DNA of 64,000 bases from an uncultured Bacteroidales bacterium (GCA_900539915.1 UQDU01000005.1:20892-84891), one strand, 5' to 3'. Counted from the first letter of the stretch, positions 48,923 to 58,416 are shown. Notes: generated from the letters alone by a model not told the origin. Numbers and translations are program-made.

Positions 48923-51760
48923 ATGAAAAAAATAATTACCATTACGACACTCTGCGCTGCCATGTCCGCTCTGTCGGCTGGCGCAACAGAGGCTCCTTAC
49001 GCCTATAAAAATCTGTTGGGCGAAGGAGCAAGTCATGCCACCCTCACGGTGACATGGGGCGATAACCACAGTATTGATAACCTGGCAAGCGCAGTGCGCT
49101 TTGACGGCAACATGACGGTGTCGGCTCTGATTGCCGAAGCCCTTAAGAGCGATCCGCGATTCTATGCCCTCAATGACAGCGAAGGCAATGCAGTGGCTTA
49201 CGGTTTTGACACAGACGGCGATAACTCCGCAGCGGTGACTGTGGGTGGCGCGGCTCTCACGCTGGCTGACGGTGTGGCTACTGCCGATGCCGGAGCAGAT
49301 CTTTCCACAGCTGCAGGTTCTGCTTTGTATGACCACTGGATGGTCAACGGGGATGCAGGAGCATGGGCTGTATATGTCAACGGCAAGAAAAGCTCGCTCA
49401 CAGCAGCTATTAGCGATGCCGATGCTGTCAATCTCGTATTTGAAGGGGCAGAGGCAGTCACACTGCCGTCAGCCGATGAGGTGTTCTATCTGCGCCCTGC
49501 CTCACAGCGCGGTGCCTGGATGATGCCTGCCATCACATTTGACACAGCCAACGGCAAGCAGCAGACTTTTCCTTTCATAGCCAATGTAATAGATAAGTCT
49601 GATCTATACGGCCAGTATATCAATTTCAATATTACCGACAAGGAGGGAGCGAGCACAACTACTATGACCTCATACGGCAATTACCGCTATGGCAGCAATG
49701 GTAATAACATGTCGGTGCGTCTGACTGCAGCAGCTCAAGGCGATGTAGTCATCATTCCGTATGTCCAGACCGGCGAATACAAGGCAGAGACACATTATCC
49801 GGCTGATGTCCCCACTGTTGTTACAATGAAAGTCGCCAATCCCGTCACTGATTTGGGCATCAGGGATTGGCCCGCTGCCGATGGTGAGACTGCCAACATC
49901 ACGCTGTATGACGTAATCAATTTCCGTGCGTATGCCATCCCTGAGAATGCTGATTTCGGCACTGTGGTTTACAGTATCGATGACCCCGAAGCAGCCGAGA
50001 TATATGCACAGTCACGTTATGATTTCGATATGTTTATCTCCCACAAGCAGGGCGATTTCGTGATGACTGCAAGCGTCCCCGGCACTGACATCAAGAAGGA
50101 ATATAAGATACACGTCTCTGACCGCGACCGCGTGAAGCCCGACAACTATACTGACGGTACATTCTGGCTCAGCGAAGAATGGTTCGGTCACACCAACGGC
50201 TCTATCAACTATGTGCGTCCCGACTACTCTGTGCTGATGCGTGCCTACGAGCAGGCTAATCCCTCCGAAGGCTTTGGCGCGACTTCACAGTTCGGCATGA
50301 TTTATGCCGGCAAGCTGTTTGTGACTTCCAAGCAGCAGAAGGATGGCGGAGACCCACGTCCCGGCGGCGGACGCTTGGTAGTGGCAGACGCTTATACCAT
50401 GCAGAAACTCGCTTCATTTGATTTCCTCGGAGCGGATAAGGACAAGACCTCGGCTGACGGTCGCGCTATGGTGGGAGTCAATCCCCACAAGGTGTATGTA
50501 GGCTCATCATCACGCATCGGAGTGCTCAACCTTGATGACCTGACTTATAATCCCGAGGGTATCGAGGGAATGCCTACTGACGGCTCCGCTTACTCCAAGC
50601 AGTACGGTGACATGGTGTGTGACGGACGCTATGTGTATGTAGCTCGCCAGTCTACCGGTCTCATAGTCATTGATGCCGAAGCAGACAAGTATGTCACCAC
50701 GATACCTAACACTACAATCCAGGGTGTAGCACGCACGGCTGACGGGCGTGTATGGATGGTTGATTATAAAAGTAATAAATCCACTATTTATAGTATTGAC
50801 CCTGAGACGCTTGAAATTGCAGAACAATATCAGCTTCCAGCTGGTGTGTCATGCTCATGGGGCTCATGGCGGTCGACCAAGTTTGTCGCAGCCAAGCGCA
50901 GCAACAAACTTATCTGGAACAATAACTATGTCTGGGATCTTGACAAAGATGCAACCCCCGAGAATGTCACCCCGGTGCTTGCCAACTCAGATGACCGCTG
51001 GCCTCTGAATCTCAAAGGTGGCAAGCAAGGTGTCTACGGCTCGGTATGCTACGATGACCGCAGTGAGCAGATCCTTTGGAGCGGTAACCAAGGTTTCGGA
51101 ACAGACGGACGCTTCACATGGTATAACTTCACCGATGCCAACAATGGCGATACACGCACAGTCCGTGTGCTCCCTGACTACTACTTCTTCCCTGCCATAC
51201 CTATCGTGCCTGACAAGCATCTGCCTGCTTTGGTCAATCCAGATAAGAGGGTGGAGATTATGGTCGATGCAGAGGATCCCGAAGAAGTTGACCTTTACAG
51301 CATCATTGACGATATGGATGGAGCCAACCGCCATATCCGGTTCTCTCTCGTGGATGAGCCGCAGACAGCCGATGAGTCAGACGACAGCAAAATCGCCGAT
51401 GTGGCACTTAATGACGGCAAGCTGACCATCACACCTCTCCATGCCGGAGAAACATCCGTGAAGATCAACGCAGAGAGCAACGGTCGCGAGGCTCTTATTA
51501 CCCTGCCGGTATTTGTATCGGATCACGGTTCGTCAATCAGTGACATGGATATGGACGGCAGGATGTTTGATATCCGCGACAACGAACTCACCCTCAGTGG
51601 TTATCAGGGCGTTACTGTCAGCATCTATGATGTCAACGGACGCGAACTCAACCGATTTGTCCCCGACAGCAACTATTATACATTCATTCTTGATCTCAAA
51701 TCCGGCGTCTATGCGATGTCGGCTGATGACGGTCACAGATTTAAATTCATGATACGATGA
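48923..51760 (+). CDS. T9SS-exported propeller protein with N-terminal corrinoid-locus domain (945 aa)
   Basis: The start is the ATG at 48923; a TTG two codons upstream is less likely. A signal peptide (1-20) is followed by a shorter version of the shared domain (about 30-165: LLGEGASHATLTVTWGD, RFDGNMTVSALIAEAL, SDPRFYAL, YDHWMVNGDAGAWAVYVNG). About 230 residues of Ig-like strands come next. A YncE/DUF5074-like beta-propeller (from about residue 400: FWLSEEWFGHTNGSINYV, YVYVARQSTGLIVIDAEADKYV) resembles the next protein. It ends with a T9SS-type tail (LTLSGYQGVTVSIYDVNG). It probably combines two binding modules on one secreted chain. The ligand is unproven. The stop overlaps the next ATG by 4 bp. 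Confidence 0.84.
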   Translation: MKKIITITTLCAAMSALSAGATEAPYAYKNLLGEGASHATLTVTWGDNHSIDNLASAVRFDGNMTVSALIAEALKSDPRFYALNDSEGNAVAYGFDTDGDNSAAVTVGGAALTLADGVATADAGADLSTAAGSALYDHWMVNGDAGAWAVYVNGKKSSLTAAISDADAVNLVFEGAEAVTLPSADEVFYLRPASQRGAWMMPAITFDTANGKQQTFPFIANVIDKSDLYGQYINFNITDKEGASTTTMTSYGNYRYGSNGNNMSVRLTAAAQGDVVIIPYVQTGEYKAETHYPADVPTVVTMKVANPVTDLGIRDWPAADGETANITLYDVINFRAYAIPENADFGTVVYSIDDPEAAEIYAQSRYDFDMFISHKQGDFVMTASVPGTDIKKEYKIHVSDRDRVKPDNYTDGTFWLSEEWFGHTNGSINYVRPDYSVLMRAYEQANPSEGFGATSQFGMIYAGKLFVTSKQQKDGGDPRPGGGRLVVADAYTMQKLASFDFLGADKDKTSADGRAMVGVNPHKVYVGSSSRIGVLNLDDLTYNPEGIEGMPTDGSAYSKQYGDMVCDGRYVYVARQSTGLIVIDAEADKYVTTIPNTTIQGVARTADGRVWMVDYKSNKSTIYSIDPETLEIAEQYQLPAGVSCSWGSWRSTKFVAAKRSNKLIWNNNYVWDLDKDATPENVTPVLANSDDRWPLNLKGGKQGVYGSVCYDDRSEQILWSGNQGFGTDGRFTWYNFTDANNGDTRTVRVLPDYYFFPAIPIVPDKHLPALVNPDKRVEIMVDAEDPEEVDLYSIIDDMDGANRHIRFSLVDEPQTADESDDSKIADVALNDGKLTITPLHAGETSVKINAESNGREALITLPVFVSDHGSSISDMDMDGRMFDIRDNELTLSGYQGVTVSIYDVNGRELNRFVPDSNYYTFILDLKSGVYAMSADDGHRFKFMIR

Positions 51761-53244
51761 TACGAAAGTCACAAAGACTGTTGACTATCTCATTACTCAT
51801 CACGGCAACGACTGCACCTGCGGTCGTTGCCGCTGATGTTGATTATACAAAAGGAGTCCTTATAGTCAACGAGGACTGGTATGGTCACAACAACAGCACC
51901 GTCAACCATCTTGATCCCGACAATCCCGAAGGGACTTACTGGACCTACCGTGCTATTCAGAAGGAGAATCCCGGCAAGCAGCTCGGATGCACTAACCAGT
52001 ATGGCGCATATTGGGGCGGTCGCCTCTATCTCATAGCCAAGCAGGATAAAGACCCCGGAGCGACAGTGCAGGGCGGCCGCATCACCGTGACAGATGCCAC
52101 GACGCTGAAAATCATCAAACAACTTCCGCTCATTGACCCGAGCGGAGCGCAGTGTGACGGACGCGGATTCATAGGCGTGACAGCTGACAAGGGGTATGTG
52201 TCCACGAGCAATGGCGTGTGGATTCTTGACCTCCGCACACTTGAAGTCAAGGGCATGGTCAAGGGCACAGAGAACCCCGAAGGCCCCGGCAGCGGCGGTA
52301 ACCACAATACAGGTGGCTCGCTCTATCACGGTCAGTGCGGCTCGATGGTCAGTGCGGCAGGCAAGATATTCGTAGCCCATCAGTCAGCCGGGTTGCTTGT
52401 CGTAGACCCATCGGCTGATGAGGTAGTGGAGAATGTCAAACTGGATATAGTGTCGGAGAAGGCAGCAATAGGCTCCGTAGTCAAGTCAAAGGACGGTATG
52501 CTGTGGCTGTCCGTAGCTAAGGATGCCAACGGCTCGGGTGCAGCCCTCCCATATCTTGTCAAGGTCAATCCGTCAACGCTTGATGCCGAGGTGGTCAGCG
52601 TGTCGGAGCTGGGTGCCACCTACGGACCTGCCAATTCGTGGTACGCATGGACTCCCGACGGATTCTTCGCGTCACAGCGTCACAATGTCATCTACTGGAC
52701 AGGCGGACCCAACTCATGGTTCTCAGGCACAAACCTGTTTCGCTACGATATTGATGCCGGACAGCTCTCTCAGATCGTCGACCTGACTAAGGAGGGGCTT
52801 AACTGGAAAATCTACGGATGCTCCGTGCGCATACATCCCGTGACAGATGAAATCTACATGTCGGTCTATCACAATTTCCAAGACCAGACTTATGTCACAC
52901 GCCGCTACACTTCTGACGGCAAACTGATCAAAGAGTACCCGATGATAGCGCAATATTGGTTTCCGTCCCTGCCGATATTTCCCGAAGGTGATGAGGCACT
53001 GTCAGTCAGCGGAATCAGTCAGGATTCCCCGACAGGAAGCATACGCTATGCTGACGGCAATCTCTACATTGACAATATCCGCGCAACGAGTGTGAGGGTA
53101 TACGACATGTCAGGCAAGATGATGGCAGAGTTGCCTGTCTCGCCCTCTGACGGCGGAATATACCCTCTCGCACTTCCCCAAGGTATGTATGTAGTCACCG
53201 ATGGGCTACAAACAGTCAAAATATTCGCTAAATTTGCACTCTGA
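51757..53244 (+). CDS. T9SS-exported YncE/DUF5074-like propeller protein (495 aa)
   Basis: A signal peptide (about 1-26) is followed by a beta-propeller (about 30-410) paralogous to the propeller of the preceding protein: GVLIVNEDWYGHNNSTVNHLDPD compares with FWLSEEWFGHTNGSINYVRPD. Further blades include GRLYLIAKQDKDPGATVQGG and KIFVAHQSAGLLVVDPSAD. The last 75 residues are a T9SS-type tail (VRVYDMSGKMMAEL, GMYVVTDGLQTVKIF). Unlike BtuG it has no lipobox, so it would reach the surface through T9SS rather than as a lipoprotein. Its place between the shared-domain proteins and btuB suggests corrinoid handling. The function is inferred only. Confidence 0.83.
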   Translation: MIRKSQRLLTISLLITATTAPAVVAADVDYTKGVLIVNEDWYGHNNSTVNHLDPDNPEGTYWTYRAIQKENPGKQLGCTNQYGAYWGGRLYLIAKQDKDPGATVQGGRITVTDATTLKIIKQLPLIDPSGAQCDGRGFIGVTADKGYVSTSNGVWILDLRTLEVKGMVKGTENPEGPGSGGNHNTGGSLYHGQCGSMVSAAGKIFVAHQSAGLLVVDPSADEVVENVKLDIVSEKAAIGSVVKSKDGMLWLSVAKDANGSGAALPYLVKVNPSTLDAEVVSVSELGATYGPANSWYAWTPDGFFASQRHNVIYWTGGPNSWFSGTNLFRYDIDAGQLSQIVDLTKEGLNWKIYGCSVRIHPVTDEIYMSVYHNFQDQTYVTRRYTSDGKLIKEYPMIAQYWFPSLPIFPEGDEALSVSGISQDSPTGSIRYADGNLYIDNIRATSVRVYDMSGKMMAELPVSPSDGGIYPLALPQGMYVVTDGLQTVKIFAKFAL

Positions 53245-53251
53245 TTTCGTC

Positions 53252-55318
53252 ATGCATCATAAACATGCCATAATACTATCATTGCTTGCAGCAACCGCAT
53301 TGCCGTTTACGCTCCGTGGCGGCAATGGCGATGCTGCGTCCGACACTACGTCAATGCACATTACAGGTCGCCAGAGCCTCCTGTGGAGCGATGTGATGTC
53401 TGATACTCTGAGCCTCGGGGAGGTGCAGGTGACGGCAAAGCGCACCAAGGATGTCATACCCGTGCAGGTGCTGTCGGGTGAGGAACTTGAGCGTCTCAAC
53501 TCCCAGTCGGTGGCTGATGCCCTCCGTTACTTCTCGGGCGTTCAGGTCAAGGACTATGGAGGTGTAGGAGGTATCAAGACCGTCAATGTGCGTTCGATGG
53601 GCACCAACCACACCGGGGTGGTGTATGACGGCGTGGAGCTGGGCAACGCTCAGAACGGCCAGATAGACCTCGGCCAGTTTTCGCTTGACAATGTGGAGGG
53701 CATCTCGCTCTACAACGGCCAGAAGAGCGAGATACTGCAGCCGGCGCGTGATTTCGGCACGGCTGCCACGGTGTATATGCGCACACGCACTCCACGGTTT
53801 GCCGAGGGGGAGACCTATCATGCGCGTGTCAACATGCGCTTCGGGTCGTTTGACCTGATTAACCCCTCCGCCCTGATAGAGATACGTCTTGCTCGCACCG
53901 TCAACGCCTCGCTCAGCGCGGAGTGGCTCAACTCGAGCGGCAAGTACAAATTCCGCTACAAGCGCGTGACCCCGGCAGGCGAGCTGGCCTACGACACTAC
54001 CGCCGTGCGCCAGAACGGCGACATCAACGCCACGCGCATAGAGCTGAATCTCAACGGCTACATCAACATGGGCAAGTGGCATTTCAAGGCCTACAACTAC
54101 AACTCCGAGCGCGGCATCCCCGGCGCGATAGTCAACAATGTGTGGCGTCGCGGAGAGCGCGTGTGGGACACCAACTCGTTTGTACAGGGGAGTTTCCGGA
54201 AGATGATAGGCAACTTCACCACCCTCGCTAACGCCAAATACGCCTTCTACCGCACACACTATGTCAACAACGACGACAAGCAGGTGAAGGTGGACAATCT
54301 CTACAGGCAGAAGGAGCTATACGTCTCCTCGGCCAACGAATACCAGATCAAGCCGTGGTGGCGCGTGTCGGCGAGCTACGATTTCCAGTGGAACGGACTG
54401 GAGGCCGACATGTATGATTTCGCACGGCCTGACCGCTACAGCAACTATCTGTCGGCGGCCACGGCGATAGACTACAAGCGTCTGCGACTCCAGGCTTCGG
54501 GCATGTACACGTGGATACATGACCGCATAGAGGGGCGTGAGAACCCCGATGACAAGTCGGTGTTCACTCCGGCGGTCTATGCCTCGTTCAATCCGCTGCG
54601 CAGCAGGGATTTCGCCGTCAGGGCATTCTGGAAGCGGTCGTTCCGCATGCCTACGTTCAACGACCTCTATTATGCCGACATGGGCAATGCCAAGCTCGAC
54701 CCTGAGACCGTCACGCAGTATAATGTGGGTCTCCTCTACGATGCAAACCGCGGCGAGAAGTTTGTCAGCGAGATACGCGCCGGTGTGGATGTGTATTATA
54801 ACAAAGTCAAGAACAAAATCGTGGCCTACCCCAAGGGCCAGCAGTTCCGCTGGACGATGCTCAATCTCGGTCTGGTGGACATCCGCGGCGTGGATGCCAA
54901 CGCCATGGTGACCCTGATGCCGCTGCGTGACCTTGCGCTGACTCTGCGCGCCCAGTACACTTTCCAGCGAGCCATAGACATCACCGACCCCTCCGACAAC
55001 TACTACCGCGACCAGATACCGTACATACCGCACCACTCGGGCTCGGCGGTGTTCAACGGCCAGTGGCGGTGTCTCGGAGTCAACTACAGCTTCATCTATG
55101 TGGGCGAGCGTTACAACCAGCAGGAGAATATCCGCTACAACTATACCCAGCCGTGGTACACGAGCGACATCTCATTCAGCTACGACCTCCCCGTCAAGGC
55201 CGTCAAGCTCCGTGCACTCCTTGAAATCAACAATCTGCTGAGCCAGGACTACGACGTGATACTCAACTACCCGATGCCCAAACGTAACTACCGTGTGACC
55301 CTTACAGCCGAAATATGA
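53252..55318 (+). CDS. btuB: TonB-dependent cobalamin receptor BtuB
   Basis: This outer-membrane transporter imports cobalamin using energy from TonB (688 aa). A signal peptide (about 1-22) precedes a TonB-box-like SLGEVQVTAKR segment. The plug domain (about 60-170) contains VLSGEELERLNSQSVADALRYFSG and VRSMGTNHTGVVYDGVELGN. A 22-strand-type barrel follows. The ATG at 53252 is chosen because it opens the signal peptide, 7 bp after the previous stop; the longer frame would overlap that gene by 44 bp. The stop overlaps the start of the second btuG (ATGA), the usual tight btuB-btuG arrangement. The riboswitch upstream supports the substrate call. Confidence 0.92.
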   Translation: MHHKHAIILSLLAATALPFTLRGGNGDAASDTTSMHITGRQSLLWSDVMSDTLSLGEVQVTAKRTKDVIPVQVLSGEELERLNSQSVADALRYFSGVQVKDYGGVGGIKTVNVRSMGTNHTGVVYDGVELGNAQNGQIDLGQFSLDNVEGISLYNGQKSEILQPARDFGTAATVYMRTRTPRFAEGETYHARVNMRFGSFDLINPSALIEIRLARTVNASLSAEWLNSSGKYKFRYKRVTPAGELAYDTTAVRQNGDINATRIELNLNGYINMGKWHFKAYNYNSERGIPGAIVNNVWRRGERVWDTNSFVQGSFRKMIGNFTTLANAKYAFYRTHYVNNDDKQVKVDNLYRQKELYVSSANEYQIKPWWRVSASYDFQWNGLEADMYDFARPDRYSNYLSAATAIDYKRLRLQASGMYTWIHDRIEGRENPDDKSVFTPAVYASFNPLRSRDFAVRAFWKRSFRMPTFNDLYYADMGNAKLDPETVTQYNVGLLYDANRGEKFVSEIRAGVDVYYNKVKNKIVAYPKGQQFRWTMLNLGLVDIRGVDANAMVTLMPLRDLALTLRAQYTFQRAIDITDPSDNYYRDQIPYIPHHSGSAVFNGQWRCLGVNYSFIYVGERYNQQENIRYNYTQPWYTSDISFSYDLPVKAVKLRALLEINNLLSQDYDVILNYPMPKRNYRVTLTAEI

Positions 55319-56478
55319 AGAATATCCTGCGAAAAACAGTCTGTGTGATAGCGGCCGTCATTGTGACGGCTGTGTCGCTGTCATCGTGCCGCACCGACCC
55401 TGAGATGGTGCCGTCGACATCGGTCAATGTCGGCGACCGCCAGTATGGGGCCTACCGCGGATTCTATCTGCTCAACGAGGGCAACATGGGCTCCAACAAG
55501 TGCACCCTCGACTACTATGACTACGAGGACGGCATGTATTACCGCAACATATATGCCGAGCGCAACCCCACGGTGGTCATGGAGCTGGGCGATGTGGGCA
55601 ATGACATGGCTGTGTATGGCGACCGCCTCTACATCGTGGTCAACTGCAGCCACAAGGTGGAGGTGCTCGACGCCCGGACGGCGGTGCGTATCGGCCAGGT
55701 GGATATACCTAACTGCCGCTTCATAAAGTTTGTGGGCGACAAGGGGTATGTGTCAAGCTACGTAGGCCCGGTGGAGCTTGGCGCCGGCGCGCCCAAGGGG
55801 GCCATCTACGAATTTGACCTCTCCACGCTCCGCGTCACGCGCACGTGTACCGTGGGCTACCAGCCGGAGCAGATGGAGGTGATTGACGGTCAGATATATG
55901 TGGCCAATTCCGGCGGATACAATCCTGCCGACTATGACGATACGGTGTCGGTGGTGGACATAGCGTCGATGACCCAGCTGACGCAGATAGAGGTGGGCAT
56001 AAACCTCTACGGGATGAAACGCGACGCATGGGGGCGGCTGTGGGTGTCATCGCGCGGCAACTACAAAAACGTCGAGAGCTGTCTGTATCTGCTTGAGAAG
56101 CAGCCCGGAGAGCCATATTACAGACCTGTGCGCAAGTATGACACAGCTATATCGGCTATGGCAGTCAACGGTGCCGACCTCTACTATCTCGCCGATGCGT
56201 GGAGCGAAATCACCATGTCGTCAACGCGCAGCTACGGCATACTCGACCTGCGCACGCTCAGCCTGACCGGGGCAAACTTCATCACCGACGGCACGGAGGC
56301 TCAGATAAAGCAGCCCTACGGCCTGGCCGTCAATGACGACAACGGCGACATCTTCGTCACCGATGCCAAGAATTACGTGTCGTCAGGCACCCTCTACTGC
56401 TTTGACCGCTATGGTGCCAGAAAATGGTCGGTGGCCACAGGCGACATACCCCGTGTCATAGCGTTTGTGCCTCGTTGA
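55315..56478 (+). CDS. btuG: BtuG-like surface corrinoid-binding propeller lipoprotein, copy 2
   Basis: This is a lipoprotein with lipobox LSSC (Cys25) and a seven-bladed YncE-type propeller. It has the same length (387 aa) as copy 1 and is nearly identical to it in many blades, for example YRGFYLLNEGNMGSNKC, AERNP, ELGDVGND and VTDAKNYVSSGTLYCF. Known BtuG proteins cap BtuB on the cell surface and pass cobalamin to it. Translational coupling to btuB by a 4-bp overlap makes this copy the likely BtuB partner. It has a normal ATG, unlike copy 1. It is the last gene of the corrinoid locus; the convergent DUF4834 gene ends 77 bp away. Confidence 0.92.
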   Translation: MKNILRKTVCVIAAVIVTAVSLSSCRTDPEMVPSTSVNVGDRQYGAYRGFYLLNEGNMGSNKCTLDYYDYEDGMYYRNIYAERNPTVVMELGDVGNDMAVYGDRLYIVVNCSHKVEVLDARTAVRIGQVDIPNCRFIKFVGDKGYVSSYVGPVELGAGAPKGAIYEFDLSTLRVTRTCTVGYQPEQMEVIDGQIYVANSGGYNPADYDDTVSVVDIASMTQLTQIEVGINLYGMKRDAWGRLWVSSRGNYKNVESCLYLLEKQPGEPYYRPVRKYDTAISAMAVNGADLYYLADAWSEITMSSTRSYGILDLRTLSLTGANFITDGTEAQIKQPYGLAVNDDNGDIFVTDAKNYVSSGTLYCFDRYGARKWSVATGDIPRVIAFVPR

Positions 56479-56555
56479 CCTCATGGCGGCGGAGGAGGGT
56501 GTGACAGCAAAAGTTGGATTCTCAGGGGTGCGGCTGATGATTGGATGGCTTTTTT

Positions 56556-56915
56556 TCAGGGGATATCTTCCCACTCGGCATCCACTATCTGTGACTCTGT
56601 GACGGTGGTGCGCTTCTTGGTCTCGGATGCGGTACGGGTGGTTTCCGTCTCGGAAACTATTATGTCTTCAAATTCTACGTATTCGCCGTCGTCCTTGGTG
56701 AATATCTTCTTTTTGCGGCGAGGCTTGGGCTGCTCTTTGGCGCTCCGGGAACGTGACTTGGCGTGAGGGGGTTCCTGGCCTGTGGCCTGGCGGTAAAACT
56801 GCTCCCATGCCGAGCGTTGCTGCTTGTACTGGCCCACTCCGCGCCATATGAAGCGGATGGCCTTAAACACAAACCAGAGGAATAACGCCCAGAGGATTAA
56901 GCTTATAAAACTCAT
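56556..56915 (-). CDS. DUF4834-like small membrane protein (119 aa)
   Basis: One N-terminal membrane segment (residues 3-20, MSFISLILWALFLWFVFKAI) is followed by a charged, Lys/Arg-rich linker and an acidic C-terminus ending DAEWEDIP. This pattern is typical of the Bacteroidota DUF4834 family, whose function is unknown. The ATG at 56915 overlaps the pssA stop (ATGA), so I prefer it to the longer frame. The gene is the third of a psd-pssA-DUF4834 operon, a conserved neighbourhood that hints at a membrane-lipid-related role. Confidence 0.8.
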   Translation of the reverse strand: MSFISLILWALFLWFVFKAIRFIWRGVGQYKQQRSAWEQFYRQATGQEPPHAKSRSRSAKEQPKPRRKKKIFTKDDGEYVEFEDIIVSETETTRTASETKKRTTVTESQIVDAEWEDIP

Positions 56916-57625
56916 GCTTGGGGGGTGGGGGTTCGTTTGGCCGTACCTATCGAGAGGATGATATACACGAGCACCGTCCATGACAGGCCCGGCACGCCGC
57001 ATATGGCCATAAAGGCTATGCAGGTGAGTATCAGGAGATAGCGCACGGCATTGTCGCGCCAGCTGAAATTGGCGAATTTGAGGGAGAAAAGCGGCAGGTT
57101 GCTGACCATCAGCAGCGGAAACGCCATCAGCAATATTGCCATGTATATTTCGCCCGGGAAAGCGTGGGTGTCAAGCCATGCCACCGCACCTATCCAGAAG
57201 AGGGCGTTGGCCGGGATGGGAAGTCCGATAAACGATGTGGTCTGGCGGTCGTCACAGTTGAACTTGGCCAGACGCAGGGCACCCATCACCACGATCCAGA
57301 GCGAGAGGTAGCTGGTCCATGATGCGCCGGTGTGGGCGGTCATGAAGTTGAACATCAGCAGCGCCGGAGCCAGCCCGAAGCTGATGAGGTCGCTCAGCGA
57401 GTCGAGTTCCTTGCCTATCTCGCTGTAGGCATGGAGCAGACGGGCCATCGCTCCGTCCATGAAGTCAAAGATGGCGGCGAGGCCTATGAATATGAACGCC
57501 CACTGGTAGCCCTGGAGGCCGCAGCCGAGCGTTTCGAGTGACCTGAAAGAGAGGATGCACGCCACAGAGCCGCAGATGAGGTTGAGGCATGTGATGGTAT
57601 TAGGAATGAAGCGTCGTATGCTCAT
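56912..57625 (-). CDS. pssA: CDP-diacylglycerol-serine O-phosphatidyltransferase
   Basis: This integral membrane enzyme makes phosphatidylserine from CDP-diacylglycerol and serine (237 aa). The CDP-alcohol phosphotransferase motif DGAMAR...G...DSLSD is complete (D-G-x2-A-R-x8-G-x3-D-x3-D, about residues 56-78). About seven or eight hydrophobic segments follow the family pattern. It starts 20 bp after psd, so the two consecutive steps to phosphatidylethanolamine are encoded together. Confidence 0.95.
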   Translation of the reverse strand: MSIRRFIPNTITCLNLICGSVACILSFRSLETLGCGLQGYQWAFIFIGLAAIFDFMDGAMARLLHAYSEIGKELDSLSDLISFGLAPALLMFNFMTAHTGASWTSYLSLWIVVMGALRLAKFNCDDRQTTSFIGLPIPANALFWIGAVAWLDTHAFPGEIYMAILLMAFPLLMVSNLPLFSLKFANFSWRDNAVRYLLILTCIAFMAICGVPGLSWTVLVYIILSIGTAKRTPTPQA

Positions 57626-57645
57626 CGATATAAGTGCGGTAGGTG

Positions 57646-58320
57646 TTATTTGGCCGGGCTTTTGAGGCGGGCCACGGGAGTGATGCCTCCCACGGTCTTG
57701 TCGCCGAGGCTGACAAGAATCTCAGTGCCCAGAGGGAGATAGAGGTCCACGCGGGACCCGAATTTGATGAAGCCCATGTGGTCTTCGATATTGGCTTCTT
57801 CGCCGGGCTCGGCATAGGTTACGATGCGGCGTGCCATGGCTCCGGCAACCTGGCGCACGAGCACGGGCTGTCCGTCAAGGGCGCGCAGGAGTATCGTCGA
57901 CCGCTCGTTTTCGGTGCTTGATTTCGGGAGATAGGCTGCCATGAACCGTCCGGCATGATGGCGCACGAGCTCTACAGTGCCGTCGACAGGAAACCAGTTG
58001 GCGTGGACATTGAGCACCGACATGAACACCGACAGCTGCAAGCAGCGGCATTTGAGCACCTCCGGCTCATATGTCTCTTCGAGGGCCACGACAGTGCCGT
58101 CGGCACTGCTGACCACCACATCTTGGCGGTCGCCGGTGAAGTTGCGCCGTGGGGAGCGGAAGAAGTTGACAATGAAAAAATACACCACACCCGCCACCAC
58201 TGTCAGGCTTGCCGATAGCCATATCGGAGTCCATATCCAGAGTGGGGCAAGGATGATTATTAGTCCTAATAGGGTTATTATCAGGATGTTGGTACCTTCG
58301 CGATGTATTTTGACTTTCAT
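57646..58320 (-). CDS. psd: Phosphatidylserine decarboxylase
   Basis: This enzyme converts phosphatidylserine to phosphatidylethanolamine (224 aa, the short archaeal/Bacteroidota type). An N-terminal pair of hydrophobic segments (about residues 12-50) anchors it. The self-cleavage site is FGSR, where Ser189 would become the pyruvoyl group. It lies first in the psd-pssA-DUF4834 operon, with a TAACTTTG box upstream. Confidence 0.95.
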   Translation of the reverse strand: MKVKIHREGTNILIITLLGLIIILAPLWIWTPIWLSASLTVVAGVVYFFIVNFFRSPRRNFTGDRQDVVVSSADGTVVALEETYEPEVLKCRCLQLSVFMSVLNVHANWFPVDGTVELVRHHAGRFMAAYLPKSSTENERSTILLRALDGQPVLVRQVAGAMARRIVTYAEPGEEANIEDHMGFIKFGSRVDLYLPLGTEILVSLGDKTVGGITPVARLKSPAK

Positions 58321-58353
58321 GCGTATATAGCAAGGGGCTGTTATTTCAACTCA

Positions 58354-58361
58354 CAAAGTTA
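58354..58361 (-). promoter_or_regulatory. Promoter -7 box for psd-pssA
   Basis: On the minus strand this reads TAACTTTG, 34 bp before the psd ATG. No clear -33 element. Confidence 0.5.
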
Positions 58362-58416
58362 ACAAAATTATTGCATAATAATAAGGATGGCATAAAAACA
58401 ATAGGGGTAAATTGGT

